Source: WM-3-3 sp041660045
GTDB lineage: Bacteria; Pseudomonadota; Gammaproteobacteria; Methylococcales; Methylomonadaceae
Direction: 5' to 3'
Length of the DNA: 64,000 nt
Assembly: GCA_041660045.1 (NCBI GenBank)
Contig: JBAZXA010000001.1
Span: 1-64,000, forward strand
Part shown: in pieces, positions 31,109 through 40,316 of the stretch
Layout of the letters: each line of letters opens with the position of its first letter
Position numbering within the stretch: position 1 is the stretch's first letter
Notes under the pieces: model-generated
What the model was told of the DNA's origin: nothing
Database searches by the model: none
What the model saw: only the letters and a program-made list of their open reading frames with translations
Position numbers and translations under genes: made by a program

Positions 31109-31826
31109 GCGGTATATAAATGTTAAGTTTCTAGCAGTTACCCTATTGCCACTCTTTATGGGGGGCTGTAGCACAATTATGGGGACGCAAGCACCGGCGC
31201 CGGTAATTGGTGGGCATGCCCAGATGCCTAAGAAACCAACCGTAAATACCGCTGGCGCAGCCGCTAAATCCACAACAAAACAGGAACAGATCGTTACTGT
31301 CACGCCGATTGAAGAAGATAGCCCACCTTCGGCGGTAGCGATTGAATTATCGCCGACGATTGCACAGCCGGGCAATACTGAGGCTGTGAATCCAGCCGTG
31401 CCTGCTGAAGAGAGCACACCTTTTACATTGGCCACACCCCCAAGCCAGCCCGCAGAAGCAGTGCAACAACTTGAGGTTTTGGCGGCTTATAAGCCGTTAA
31501 CGCCGTTTTCACCAGCTATCGGCTCCTTGTTGGCGTCTGCTGAAACCAGCAGCCAGTCTGGTAGTTTGGATACCGCGGCCGCTTCTATAGAACGGGCTAT
31601 CCGCATTGAGCCGCGTAACGCCGCTTTATTATATAAGCTGGCTGAGATTAGGATTAAACAAAATAAGCCACGCATCGCTGAAGATTTAACTCAAAAAGCC
31701 CTACTGTTGGCAGCCAAAGATAACCGTTTAAAAAAACAATGTTGGTTATTGATTGGTAATGCCAGAGTAATGCAAAATAATGTCGCTGGCGCTAAAGCAG
31801 CCAGGGCAAAAGCAAATAGTTTATAA
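31089..31826 (+). CDS. Tetratricopeptide-repeat lipoprotein
   Basis: 245 residues from GTG 31089, overlapping the preceding gene by 20 bp; no better start is available before the signal peptide. The signal peptide ends in a lipobox-like LFMGGC (Cys about 27). A long Ala/Pro/Thr-rich linker (about 30-145) spans the periplasm. The TPR end has SLDTAAASIERAIRIEPRNA, ALLYKLAEIRIKQNKPRIAE and the following helix. Probably an outer-membrane-anchored scaffold. It is placed between the helical protein and the SLT gene. Confidence 0.75.
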   Translation: MILSYFKRYINVKFLAVTLLPLFMGGCSTIMGTQAPAPVIGGHAQMPKKPTVNTAGAAAKSTTKQEQIVTVTPIEEDSPPSAVAIELSPTIAQPGNTEAVNPAVPAEESTPFTLATPPSQPAEAVQQLEVLAAYKPLTPFSPAIGSLLASAETSSQSGSLDTAAASIERAIRIEPRNAALLYKLAEIRIKQNKPRIAEDLTQKALLLAAKDNRLKKQCWLLIGNARVMQNNVAGAKAARAKANSL

Positions 31827-31905
31827 AGCCAGTTTTAACTATCCTGTATTATGATGGCTATCATTTAAGCGGTGATAGGCACCGTTTTCCCATACTAATC
31901 AGTCT

Positions 31906-33012
31906 ATGTCCGATAGCATGAACAAGCCCGTTGTTCGGCAAAAGCAGAGCCTTGGAGAAAAACCACCAGCTGCTAAAAAAAGCCGGAAACGCACAGCCAA
32001 AAAATCGCCTACCCCAAAAAAACTTCAAGACAGCCTTACGCTAAAGCATCGCTTGTTGCTGCTGAGTATTGAAATGTTGGGCTTGGTTGCCAGTGCCGTG
32101 TCATTGATAATTTTTATCTTGGGTTATTCTGCAGATTGGTTTTCTGGCACACATTTTTTTTCTAGCCTGTTGCCATTTGCGGCGGGTGTCTTTTTATTGG
32201 TTTTATTGGCGGCGTTATGCCTAATAGGCTGGTGGAAAGCAAGGAAATGGTTACAAACTAAAACCTTGTTTTCGGTTCCTATGGTCGCAATTTGTTTAGC
32301 TATATTAATGGCCTGGTTTATCGCCCAAGATAATTTTGCCCAGGCTTTTGGCCATTTTAAAGTCTTGGTTGGCGGCAAACAAGAAGCCAGCAGGGTCACG
32401 TTGGCGCATCAAGTTTATGCGGCTTACCGGCGTTATGATAGCGCGCAGTTGCAGCACATGGTTGATCGTGCGCAGGCGTTTAGCCCAGCAATAGAAGAAG
32501 CGGCCAAAGCGTTTAGGGTTGATGTGAATTTATTGTATGGCTTGGCGGCTACGGAATCTTCTTTTTTACCGCGGGACAGTAAAGATGGTGGGCGGGGCTT
32601 GTTTCAAATTACCTTGGTGCCTAAAACGGTAATGCAACAGGCTGCCCGTCGATTGGCAGTGGCTGAGCCGCTGTTGCAGGATCACCGACATAATGCGTTT
32701 GTTGCTGCGGCAGCCTTAAAATATTATTTGTCACAAATGCGTGATGATCTTTTTTTAGGTTTGTTAGCCTATAACATAGGCCCTGCCAATGGCGGTTTGC
32801 GTTTTATTATGCAGCAATACGGCGCCACCGACTTTATTACTGCGCAACCTTATTTACAGCAATATCCACGTGATTATCCGGTACGGGTATTATCTTATGC
32901 CTTGGCGTTTAAGGTCTGGCAAAAGGAAGGTAAATTATTGGCTTATGAAGAAGGCAGTAATGCTATGCACATACAAGGCCTAGGCATTCCCGGTTTAGAG
33001 TATGAGTTTTAA
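31906..33012 (+). CDS. Membrane-anchored lytic transglycosylase (SLT domain)
   Basis: 368 residues. A basic, Lys/Pro-rich cytoplasmic head of about 45 residues, then three hydrophobic segments (about 55-75, 85-110 and 122-142). The SLT domain from about 200 has the catalytic Glu in YGLAATESSFLPRD, then GGRGLFQITLVPKTVMQQAA and LLAYNIGPANGG. It cleaves peptidoglycan glycan strands in the periplasm. The unusual multi-TM head sets it apart from classical MltC/Slt70 proteins. It follows the TPR lipoprotein by about 80 bp in the same direction. Confidence 0.85.
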   Translation: MSDSMNKPVVRQKQSLGEKPPAAKKSRKRTAKKSPTPKKLQDSLTLKHRLLLLSIEMLGLVASAVSLIIFILGYSADWFSGTHFFSSLLPFAAGVFLLVLLAALCLIGWWKARKWLQTKTLFSVPMVAICLAILMAWFIAQDNFAQAFGHFKVLVGGKQEASRVTLAHQVYAAYRRYDSAQLQHMVDRAQAFSPAIEEAAKAFRVDVNLLYGLAATESSFLPRDSKDGGRGLFQITLVPKTVMQQAARRLAVAEPLLQDHRHNAFVAAAALKYYLSQMRDDLFLGLLAYNIGPANGGLRFIMQQYGATDFITAQPYLQQYPRDYPVRVLSYALAFKVWQKEGKLLAYEEGSNAMHIQGLGIPGLEYEF

Positions 33013-33042
33013 GCGGCTTAAGCTTTAGGCTTGAGCCGCTTA
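33011..33042. terminator. Bidirectional terminator-like hairpin
   Basis: AAGCGGCTTAAGC, short loop, GCTTGAGCCGCTT: a long stem immediately after the transglycosylase stop, between convergent genes. Confidence 0.65.
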
Positions 33043-33057
33043 AATGGGGGTGGCCTG

Positions 33058-36000
33058 TTATAGTGCTTGTTGGCCAAATAAATAATCCAACCAAAGCGCG
33101 GATAATTTTTCTTGCACCGAGTTTTGTCTTAACCTGCCATTTAGATGTTTAAAGTCTACCCTATCCAGCTCTTGATCCTGGTTGTAGCAAGAGTAGACAA
33201 AGGATTCTTTGCCGGTTTCAGGATCAACATGGCGGCATAAGCATTGGGCACAAATACCTTTCATCATGCATTGCATTGGGGAATTGATAGAACCTATGGC
33301 AACATGTGCTTTTAAATAAGGTTTTAACATACCGTGACGGGCTTCTTTTACCGCTGCCATCATCCGGTCAGAGCCTATCACGATCAGATGGGAGGCATCC
33401 GACAGCGGGATGGGTTGTTCACCTAAAACGCCGGTGGCATACGCCGTAAGTGCTTCTAAGATATTACCGACAAAAGATTTATCTTGCGGTCTGGTGGGTT
33501 GGATTGGGGTAACTCCAGGGGCTTTATCTATAGACCAGATGATAACATCCGAGGCTGCCTCAATATCTTCCATTTTGAAGACATCTTGCGGGTATTTATA
33601 ACCAGCAAAATAAATCACGCGGTTACCGGCTTGCCGTAAGGCCTTGCCTATGGAAAATAACACGGCATTGCCCAAGCCACCACCCAGCAATAAGATAGTT
33701 TGCTCGTGCGGGATTTCGGTAGGTGTTCCAGTGACGCCCATGACCACGATAGGATCGCCCACTTTCCAGGTTGCGCATAATCGCGAAGATGAGCCCATTT
33801 CCAGGGTAATTAGCGAGATGGTGCCTTGTTCTTTGTTAACTTCAGCACCGGTGAGCGCTAGCGCTTCGGAGGCCAGTACCGTGTGTTCGACTACCGGGGC
33901 ATAGGCTTCATAATTTTGGATACGATAAAACTGGCCGGGCTGGAATTTTTCTGCTTGCATTGGCGCTTTCACCAGGACTTCAATAATCGTGGGGGTTAGC
34001 CGGTTGATGGCGACTATGCTAGCATTAAAAGCCGCATCTAGGCGCTCAAACAAATCGAGCAAAGCTTCATCGCGCTGGTTTTGCAGGGCTGGGTCTAAGT
34101 TGGCCAGTTCTTGTTCAAATAATTTAACGATATACGGGTAACCATCTTTTGCACTGGCCATGGCTTTTACAACATTGCCGGCGTATACAGGGTGGTTATC
34201 GCCATAAAAACTAATATATTTGCCGTTTTTTTGGTATGAGGTTAAGGGTGCCGGTTTGCCTAGTTTAGGTGCGGTAGTGTCCGACATGGCAAGCAATTCC
34301 AATGCATTATCTTGCCATTCTGGCTGGTAGCGTTGGAAGAACCATTTATCCATTGTGAAGGTATCAGGATGTTCATTTTGATAGATGGTATTCGGTGAGG
34401 TACCTGCTGCAATGTATAGGCTGCGTAAGGGCACGGTAAGCGGGTGCTCTTCGCTGACCCAGCGGCCGTCTTTTAAGCTGAGTTTTTCAAACACTATGGC
34501 TTTAAGATGGCCGTAGTCATCCGCTATAGCCTGTTTTGGGCTCATGCCTTCGGCCAAGGCGATGCCTTCTTCCAAGGCTAAGGCGATTTCTTCATGGTTT
34601 TGCCGGTAAGCGGGCGCATCTTTCATGCCTTTACGGTAAAACAAGGTTACGCCGCCCCATTGCTGGATCAGGCCTTGAAAATTGGGTAGTTCATGGGCGT
34701 CACTAGCGCGTTGGCGTTCAGCGCGGATAGCATGGCCATGGGTTAAAAATTCTTCAAGGATAACCAGCTCTTCTTGGTCATAACGGCTACGTACGTGCTG
34801 TTCACCGTAGGTTTTTACCAGTTTTTCATAGCGGTTTAGAATTTTTTCTACCTGTATGGGGTAATACGCCATGGTTTCAGTCGCGGTATCAATAGCGGTT
34901 AGGCCACCGCCGATGACACCTGCGGGTAAACGGACTTGTAAGTTAGCTAAGGATGAGGTTTTCGCAGCCCCGGTTAATTGCAAAGCCATGAGAAAATCAG
35001 AGGCTTTACGGATACCTCGGATCAGATTATTTTCTAATTCAATTACCGTGGGTTTACCTGCCCCGGAGGCAAGGCAAATATGGTCAAAACCCATAGACCA
35101 GGCGTCATCTATGGTGAGCGAGCCGCCAAAGCGGATGCCACCATAAGCCTTAAAGTGTTGGTTGCGCACTAGATTGAGATAAATCACCTTAAGAAAGTTT
35201 TTATCCCATCTTACGGTGATGCCGTATTCAGCAACGCCACCAAAACCAGCTAAGGTACGTTTATCGAGTTGTTCGTAGATGTCATTAAAGTCTTGTAAGG
35301 GTTTGGGTGGGCTGTCACTATCGCCAGTTAAGGCTTTAGGCAATGGCTCAAGCTTTAACGCGTCGATAGCGGCAACCCCAAAGCCTTCGTTAAGCAAATA
35401 ATGGCTCATGGTGTAGCCAGCAGGACCTAGGCCGACAACTAAGGCATTTTTACCGTTGTAGGGTAGGGCAAACGGGCGTTTGATATTCAGCGGGTTCCAA
35501 CGTGTTAATAAGCTGTAGATTTCAAAACCATAAGGCATGAACAGGACATCCGTTAACACATTGGTTTCTATTTGGGGAATGTTGACAGGCTCAGTCTTTT
35601 GATAAATACAGCCTTTCATGCAATCGTTGCAGATGCGATGCCCTGTGCCTGGACACATAGGGTTGTCGATAATAATAATGGCTAATGCGCCAATATTGTC
35701 ACCTTGGCGTTTGAGCACATGCATTTCGGAAATTTTTTCTTCCAAAGGGCAACCGGTAATGATCACGCCTAAGGGGTTTTCTTTAAAGTTGTTGGTTTTT
35801 TTATTGCGCATACCTTTAGAACAAGAGTCGGTATCGCGTTCATGGCAATAAATGCAGTGCTCTACTTCATATAATGTTTGCCGTAGATTAAAACGTTTGT
35901 CAGTTAAGGCAAAGCCATCTCGCCGCCGGCGATGGGCTAGTGGCCCCATCCAGCTGGTGTAACCATCATGGTTAACGATGTCATGTTCGACTAAATCATC

Positions 36001-36750
36001 AAAATCACATTTTTTGGGGACTTTAAAACTCAACCATTTAGCGATGGTTTTATTAAGTTCTGGGTCATGCAAGGCCAAAAAACTCCAGCGTTGTACAATT
36101 AATAATACTGCATTGATAAATTCTCGATCGTCAGTTAACGCTAAAATGTCATTAAGCTCAGTTACGCATCGGCTGTCGGTCGCCAGTTTTTCCCGCAAGC
36201 TAACAAGACCGGTTACGCTGCCGCTAGCAGGTTGGCCGGTTGTGGGGTAATGCAAATGGAGTTCGAGCAGGTTTATGCCAAGTTGTGCAACTTGATATTC
36301 TGGATCATTATTGCTTAGGTTATCGTTAGCTACTGCGGCTTTCAGTGCATCAAATTGCCGGATGAGTTGTGGTTTGTCCCAATCTTGGTAATGTTGTCCC
36401 TTAAACGTGTTACTCAGTTTGCCAACCACGTCGTTTTTGAAGCGAAAAATGGTCGCCATCTCATCTTGGGTTTTTGCAGAGTGGGCATTATGTTCTGCAG
36501 TGACATTAAACAGCTCAGCAACAAATCGGCCCACATACGGTGCCATACGTACAATCAGTTCCGAGCTGGCTTCTGGGCTGTAGCCTTGGCCTTGTGTTTG
36601 CCGATACTGTAAAAATTCGCTATATAAGCCTGCATCATGCTGCTGTACCGAGGCATCAAAAACCGCCAATAAATCTTTCAGCCGAGTAGATTGGAATAAA
36701 TCTGGGTAATTAAAATTGGGTATTCCTAAAGCGAGCTTGTTTGCTGTCAT
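33058..36750 (-). CDS. Fused GltD/NfnB-like and PyrK/NfnA-like flavoprotein
   Basis: About 1230 residues from ATG 36750; an upstream in-frame TTG is possible and neither start has a strong ribosome site. The first 290 residues are helical and unique. A Cys-rich region follows (HCIYCHERDTDSCSKG about 303; CPGTGHRICNDCMKGCIYQK about 375), like the Fe-S domain of GltD. The FAD/NAD(P) part has ALVVGLGPAGYTMSHYLLNE (about 443) and PAGVIGGGLTAIDTATE (about 615). From about 940 comes an FNR-like module: FQPGQFYRIQNYE, TILLLGGGLGNAVLFSIGKA, then CMMKGICAQCLCRH and SCYNQ, the PyrK-type 2Fe-2S ligands. This is NfnB plus NfnA in one chain. Likely an NAD(P)H-linked electron-transfer enzyme; bifurcation is inference. 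Confidence 0.8.
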   Translation of the reverse strand: MTANKLALGIPNFNYPDLFQSTRLKDLLAVFDASVQQHDAGLYSEFLQYRQTQGQGYSPEASSELIVRMAPYVGRFVAELFNVTAEHNAHSAKTQDEMATIFRFKNDVVGKLSNTFKGQHYQDWDKPQLIRQFDALKAAVANDNLSNNDPEYQVAQLGINLLELHLHYPTTGQPASGSVTGLVSLREKLATDSRCVTELNDILALTDDREFINAVLLIVQRWSFLALHDPELNKTIAKWLSFKVPKKCDFDDLVEHDIVNHDGYTSWMGPLAHRRRRDGFALTDKRFNLRQTLYEVEHCIYCHERDTDSCSKGMRNKKTNNFKENPLGVIITGCPLEEKISEMHVLKRQGDNIGALAIIIIDNPMCPGTGHRICNDCMKGCIYQKTEPVNIPQIETNVLTDVLFMPYGFEIYSLLTRWNPLNIKRPFALPYNGKNALVVGLGPAGYTMSHYLLNEGFGVAAIDALKLEPLPKALTGDSDSPPKPLQDFNDIYEQLDKRTLAGFGGVAEYGITVRWDKNFLKVIYLNLVRNQHFKAYGGIRFGGSLTIDDAWSMGFDHICLASGAGKPTVIELENNLIRGIRKASDFLMALQLTGAAKTSSLANLQVRLPAGVIGGGLTAIDTATETMAYYPIQVEKILNRYEKLVKTYGEQHVRSRYDQEELVILEEFLTHGHAIRAERQRASDAHELPNFQGLIQQWGGVTLFYRKGMKDAPAYRQNHEEIALALEEGIALAEGMSPKQAIADDYGHLKAIVFEKLSLKDGRWVSEEHPLTVPLRSLYIAAGTSPNTIYQNEHPDTFTMDKWFFQRYQPEWQDNALELLAMSDTTAPKLGKPAPLTSYQKNGKYISFYGDNHPVYAGNVVKAMASAKDGYPYIVKLFEQELANLDPALQNQRDEALLDLFERLDAAFNASIVAINRLTPTIIEVLVKAPMQAEKFQPGQFYRIQNYEAYAPVVEHTVLASEALALTGAEVNKEQGTISLITLEMGSSSRLCATWKVGDPIVVMGVTGTPTEIPHEQTILLLGGGLGNAVLFSIGKALRQAGNRVIYFAGYKYPQDVFKMEDIEAASDVIIWSIDKAPGVTPIQPTRPQDKSFVGNILEALTAYATGVLGEQPIPLSDASHLIVIGSDRMMAAVKEARHGMLKPYLKAHVAIGSINSPMQCMMKGICAQCLCRHVDPETGKESFVYSCYNQDQELDRVDFKHLNGRLRQNSVQEKLSALWLDYLFGQQAL

Positions 36751-36794
36751 AGTGGTCGTTAGGCTCAATGAAGGTTAGAGTTTTAAATTAGGGG

Positions 36795-37676
36795 TCAAGC
36801 GGGCAGCATTTTGGTTTTAAGTTTTAAATACCGTTGATAGCGGCTGGCAGATATGGCGCCGTCTTGGACTGCGCTGGTAACAGCGCAACCTTTGTCATTA
36901 TTATGACGACAATCATTAAATTGACATTGTTCAATAAACGGCCGAAATTCTTTATAACCGTATGCCAATTGTTGTTCATTAAGATCCGCTAAGCCAAAAA
37001 TAGCGACACCAGGGCTATCAATTAAATCACCCCCGTCTTGTAAATGATAAAGGGTTGCTGCGGTGGTGGTGTGGCGACCGTGTTTACTGGTTGCAGAAAT
37101 GGTATTGGTTTTAAGTGCTTTATCCGGGATTAAGGCATTAGTTAAAGAAGATTTTCCGACACCCGATTGGCCTGCAAATAGGCTGACTTGATCTTTTAAG
37201 GCTATTTTTAAGGCATCTAAACCCTTACCCAGGGTCGCACTTACCCGAAATAAGGGGTAACCTAAGTTTTCATAATCGGACAATTCAGTTTCAATGTCAT
37301 CCGCTAGTGGTAAATCAATTTTATTTAATACCAAGGCAGCTTTAATTTCACGATGTTCGCAGACCGCTAAATATTGGTCTATTAACAGAAAATCACAAAC
37401 AGGTTGGATACAGAAGACAATAAAGACATTGTCGATATTAGCTGCAACCGGCCTTATTTTTTGGTTACGCGATGGTCTAGCCAGCAATGAATGCCGGGGT
37501 AGGATTTCTTCTATACGGCCTTGATCAGGTGCTGATTGGCTCCACAGCACTTGATCGCCTACTGCCACAGTTTCTAATTGTCTACGGGTTTGGCAAAGGG
37601 TGACTTTACCGTCTGTTTCTACTGCGATACCTTGACCTAAATGTGCAAGTACTAAGCCTTTAATTAAAGCAGCCAT
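36795..37676 (-). CDS. rsgA: Ribosome biogenesis GTPase RsgA
   Basis: 293 residues. An OB-fold N-terminus (GLVLAHLGQGIAVETDGKVT) is followed by a circularly permuted GTPase domain: G4 LNKID first, then G1 FAGQSGVGKSSLTNALI and G3 DSPGV. The C-terminal zinc finger has CQFNDCRHNNDKGC. RsgA helps late maturation of the 30S subunit. Its ATG shares a base with the stop of the upstream M48 peptidase gene (TAATG), so it is translationally coupled to it. Confidence 0.95.
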   Translation of the reverse strand: MAALIKGLVLAHLGQGIAVETDGKVTLCQTRRQLETVAVGDQVLWSQSAPDQGRIEEILPRHSLLARPSRNQKIRPVAANIDNVFIVFCIQPVCDFLLIDQYLAVCEHREIKAALVLNKIDLPLADDIETELSDYENLGYPLFRVSATLGKGLDALKIALKDQVSLFAGQSGVGKSSLTNALIPDKALKTNTISATSKHGRHTTTAATLYHLQDGGDLIDSPGVAIFGLADLNEQQLAYGYKEFRPFIEQCQFNDCRHNNDKGCAVTSAVQDGAISASRYQRYLKLKTKMLPA

Positions 37677-38926
37677 TAGGCGCTTTGGATTTTTGTTTCC
37701 AAATTAGCAATGCGCACGGCAGCAGGAGGGTGGCTGTAATGAAACGCGGAGTACAATGGGTCTGGTGTTAAGGTACTGGCATTTTCTTCATACAATTTAA
37801 CTAATCCGCTGATCATTTTAGCTGGTTTGGCATTGTTGGCGGCAAAATCATCGGCTTCAAATTCAAACTGGCGTTGAAAATAAGCACTGATTGGTTGCAT
37901 AAATAAGGTGAATACAGGTGACACTAAAGTAAACAGCAAAAGCGCAGCTGCATTTGATTGCTGCTCTACGCCTAATCCGGTAAAAAACCATTCCTGCTTA
38001 ATTAACCAGCCTAAAATAGCAAAACTGATTAAGCTCATAATTGCCGTTGCGGTTAACATTTTAATGACGTGCTTACGTTTAAAATGGCCTAGCTCATGGG
38101 CTAGCACGGCTTCAAGTTCTTCTTCATCCAAAGACTTAACCAAAGTATCGAAAAATACGATACGTTTGTTATTGCCTAAACCAGTGAAATAAGCGTTACC
38201 ATGGCCTGAACGCTTAGAGCCGTCCATGATAAAGATGCCTTGGCTGTTAAAGCCGCAACGACTTAACAGACCTTGTATGCGCTGTTTTAAAGAGCCTTCT
38301 TCCATAGGCGTAAATTTGTTAAATAACGGCGCAATAACGGTAGGGAATAACCAGCTCATCAATAAAGAAAAGCCCATCAGTATAGCCCAGGCCCATAGCC
38401 ACCAGCTTGAGCCTAGGCCATCCATTACCCATAAAATCAACGCTAACAGGGGTAGGCCAATGATGGCGCTTAATGCCAGTTGTAAGAGTTGATCCTTAAT
38501 AAACTGTGTACGGGTACTTTTATTGAAACCGTATTTTGCTTCGATGACAAAGGTTTGGTAAAGGCTAATCGGTAGGTCAACCAGCATGGTAATGAAAAAC
38601 ACACTGGCAAATGTTATCAAACCGACCGTCATAATGGAGTAGCCCTGACTTGTCCAAAACTGCAATAGGGCATTAATACCGCCACCTAGTGTAAACAGTA
38701 ACAGCAAAGCATAGCTGATAATACTGTCTATACCGCCGAGTTTACCTTTATCCAGGGTGTAGTCGGCAGCTTTTTGATGGGCTTCCAGCGAGACTTTGCT
38801 GATAAAAGCTTCAGGCACAGCGTCACGGTGGTTTTTAACGTGAATGGCTTGGCGCTGGGCTAACCAAAATTGTACGCAATAAGACAACATTAAGGCGATT
38901 ATAAAAATAAAACTAAAGGTATTCAT
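37676..38926 (-). CDS. M48-family (Ste24-like) membrane metallopeptidase
   Basis: 416 residues. Several membrane segments, the N-terminal family block SLEAHQKAADYTLDKGKLGG, and the zinc motif AVLAHELGHFKRKH with the third ligand region FEFEADDFAA. It matches the full-length Ste24/CAAX prenyl protease 1-like bacterial family rather than short HtpX. Likely role: membrane protein quality control. It is coupled to rsgA downstream and divergent from orn, an arrangement often seen in gammaproteobacteria. Confidence 0.92.
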   Translation of the reverse strand: MNTFSFIFIIALMLSYCVQFWLAQRQAIHVKNHRDAVPEAFISKVSLEAHQKAADYTLDKGKLGGIDSIISYALLLLFTLGGGINALLQFWTSQGYSIMTVGLITFASVFFITMLVDLPISLYQTFVIEAKYGFNKSTRTQFIKDQLLQLALSAIIGLPLLALILWVMDGLGSSWWLWAWAILMGFSLLMSWLFPTVIAPLFNKFTPMEEGSLKQRIQGLLSRCGFNSQGIFIMDGSKRSGHGNAYFTGLGNNKRIVFFDTLVKSLDEEELEAVLAHELGHFKRKHVIKMLTATAIMSLISFAILGWLIKQEWFFTGLGVEQQSNAAALLLFTLVSPVFTLFMQPISAYFQRQFEFEADDFAANNAKPAKMISGLVKLYEENASTLTPDPLYSAFHYSHPPAAVRIANLETKIQSA

Positions 38927-39015
38927 GATTAATAAGCGTCTGGTTTAAGATTAGGCATAAAGAATCGGCAAATGCTACACTAAGTATTCTTTTATTTATA
39001 CCACGGAATTGACAA

Positions 39016-39561
39016 ATGGCGATGGATCCTCAAAATCTAATTTGGATTGATCTTGAGATGACGGGGCTAAACCCAGACAGTGATTTGATAATAGAGATTG
39101 CTACTGTGGTAACCGACAAAGACCTCAACATATTAGATCAAGGCCCTGTAATAGCAATTCATCAAGCCGATACGGCCATGGCAGCGATGGATGACTGGAA
39201 TAAAAAGCACCATGGGCAATCAGGATTGATCGAACGGGTTAAAAATTCTGCCATTGATGCATCGGAAGCCGAACGGCAAACACTGGCTTTTTTAAAAGCT
39301 TGGGTGCCAGAACGGATGTCGCCGATGTGCGGTAATAGTATTTGCCAAGACCGCCGGTTTTTATACCGTTATATGCCCACACTTGAGGCCTTTTTTCATT
39401 ACCGTAATTTAGATGTATCAACTTTTAAGGAGTTAGTCGCCCGTTGGGCGCCACAACTTAAAGACGGCTTAAAGAAAAAATCAGCGCATATGGCTTTGGA
39501 TGATGTGATTGAATCGATAGATGAATTGCGCTATTACCGGGAACACTTTATAAAAAGTTAA
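39016..39561 (+). CDS. orn: Oligoribonuclease
   Basis: 181 residues of DEDDh 3'-5' exoribonuclease: LIWIDLEMTGLNPDSDLIIE with the first Asp and Glu, GNSICQDRRFLYRYMP with the third acidic residue, and HMALDDVIESIDELRYYREH with the catalytic His and Asp. It degrades 2-5-nt RNA ends and pGpG. Full length. Its stop overlaps the crcB start by 1 bp (TAATG). Confidence 0.96.
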   Translation: MAMDPQNLIWIDLEMTGLNPDSDLIIEIATVVTDKDLNILDQGPVIAIHQADTAMAAMDDWNKKHHGQSGLIERVKNSAIDASEAERQTLAFLKAWVPERMSPMCGNSICQDRRFLYRYMPTLEAFFHYRNLDVSTFKELVARWAPQLKDGLKKKSAHMALDDVIESIDELRYYREHFIKS

Positions 39562-40268
39562 TGAATCAGCTGATTGCTATTGCCTTAGGCGGTGCGTGTG
39601 GATCAGTTTTACGCTTTTTAGTGTCCACTGGCATTTATCAATGGTTAGGCCGGGGTTTCCCTTACGGTACGCTGGTTGTTAACGTCATGGGTTCGTATTT
39701 GATAGGCTTACTGGCTGAAGCCCTTATTTTGCAACGCATAACGTTTACCTTAGAATATCGCGCTGCTATTTTGGTGGGTGTCTTAGGTGGCTTTACCACG
39801 TTTTCCAGTTTTTCCCTAGAAACGCTGTATTTGCTTGAGCAAGGCCATTTTAATAAAGCTGCGCTCAATGTGGCGCTTTCGGTGATCAGTTGCTTATTAT
39901 CGGTGTGGTTAGGGCTGTGGACGGCAAGGTTATTGTTTGTATATGCGAATGGGGCTTTGCCGTGGTTGGGTGGCGTGTTTCCGTATGCATTAGTCATCGT
40001 TAATGCCTTAGGTGCGTTCCTGATAGGCATAGTGTCCACGATTCTACTTCATAAAGTAGCTATTTCAGTTGAGTACCGTGTTGCCATTATTATAGTGGCC
40101 GTGGGCGCTTATCTTACCTTGTCGGGCTTATATTTAATTTTATACTTGCTAGAGCACGGCCATTCTTTTGAGTCCCACTTGAATCTGATGTTGGCGGTGT
40201 TTATTAGCAATGCTTTAGTTTGCATGTGCGCACTTTGGCTAGGTTTGCTGCTAGGCAAGCAAGTTTAA
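39561..40268 (+). CDS. crcB: Fluoride channel CrcB/Fluc, tandem two-domain fusion
   Basis: 235 residues, about twice the usual 125. Domain 1 (1-122) has all family blocks: GGACGSVLRFLVS, FPYGTLVVNVMGSYLIGLLA and GVLGGFTTFSSFSLETLYLL. Domain 2 (about 130-232) keeps FPYALVIVNALGAFLIGI and AVGAYLTLSGLYLILYLLEHG at matching places but lacks the TTFSSF motif. Fluc channels work as antiparallel dimers, so a fused, unequal pair in one chain resembles the eukaryotic FEX layout. It could be an asymmetric channel in which one pore is degenerate. Transcribed with orn. Confidence 0.85.
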   Translation: MNQLIAIALGGACGSVLRFLVSTGIYQWLGRGFPYGTLVVNVMGSYLIGLLAEALILQRITFTLEYRAAILVGVLGGFTTFSSFSLETLYLLEQGHFNKAALNVALSVISCLLSVWLGLWTARLLFVYANGALPWLGGVFPYALVIVNALGAFLIGIVSTILLHKVAISVEYRVAIIIVAVGAYLTLSGLYLILYLLEHGHSFESHLNLMLAVFISNALVCMCALWLGLLLGKQV

Positions 40269-40316
40269 GTTTGCGTTTTTAAATCGTAATTTTATTTAGA
40301 AGGTAACAATGCCGTT

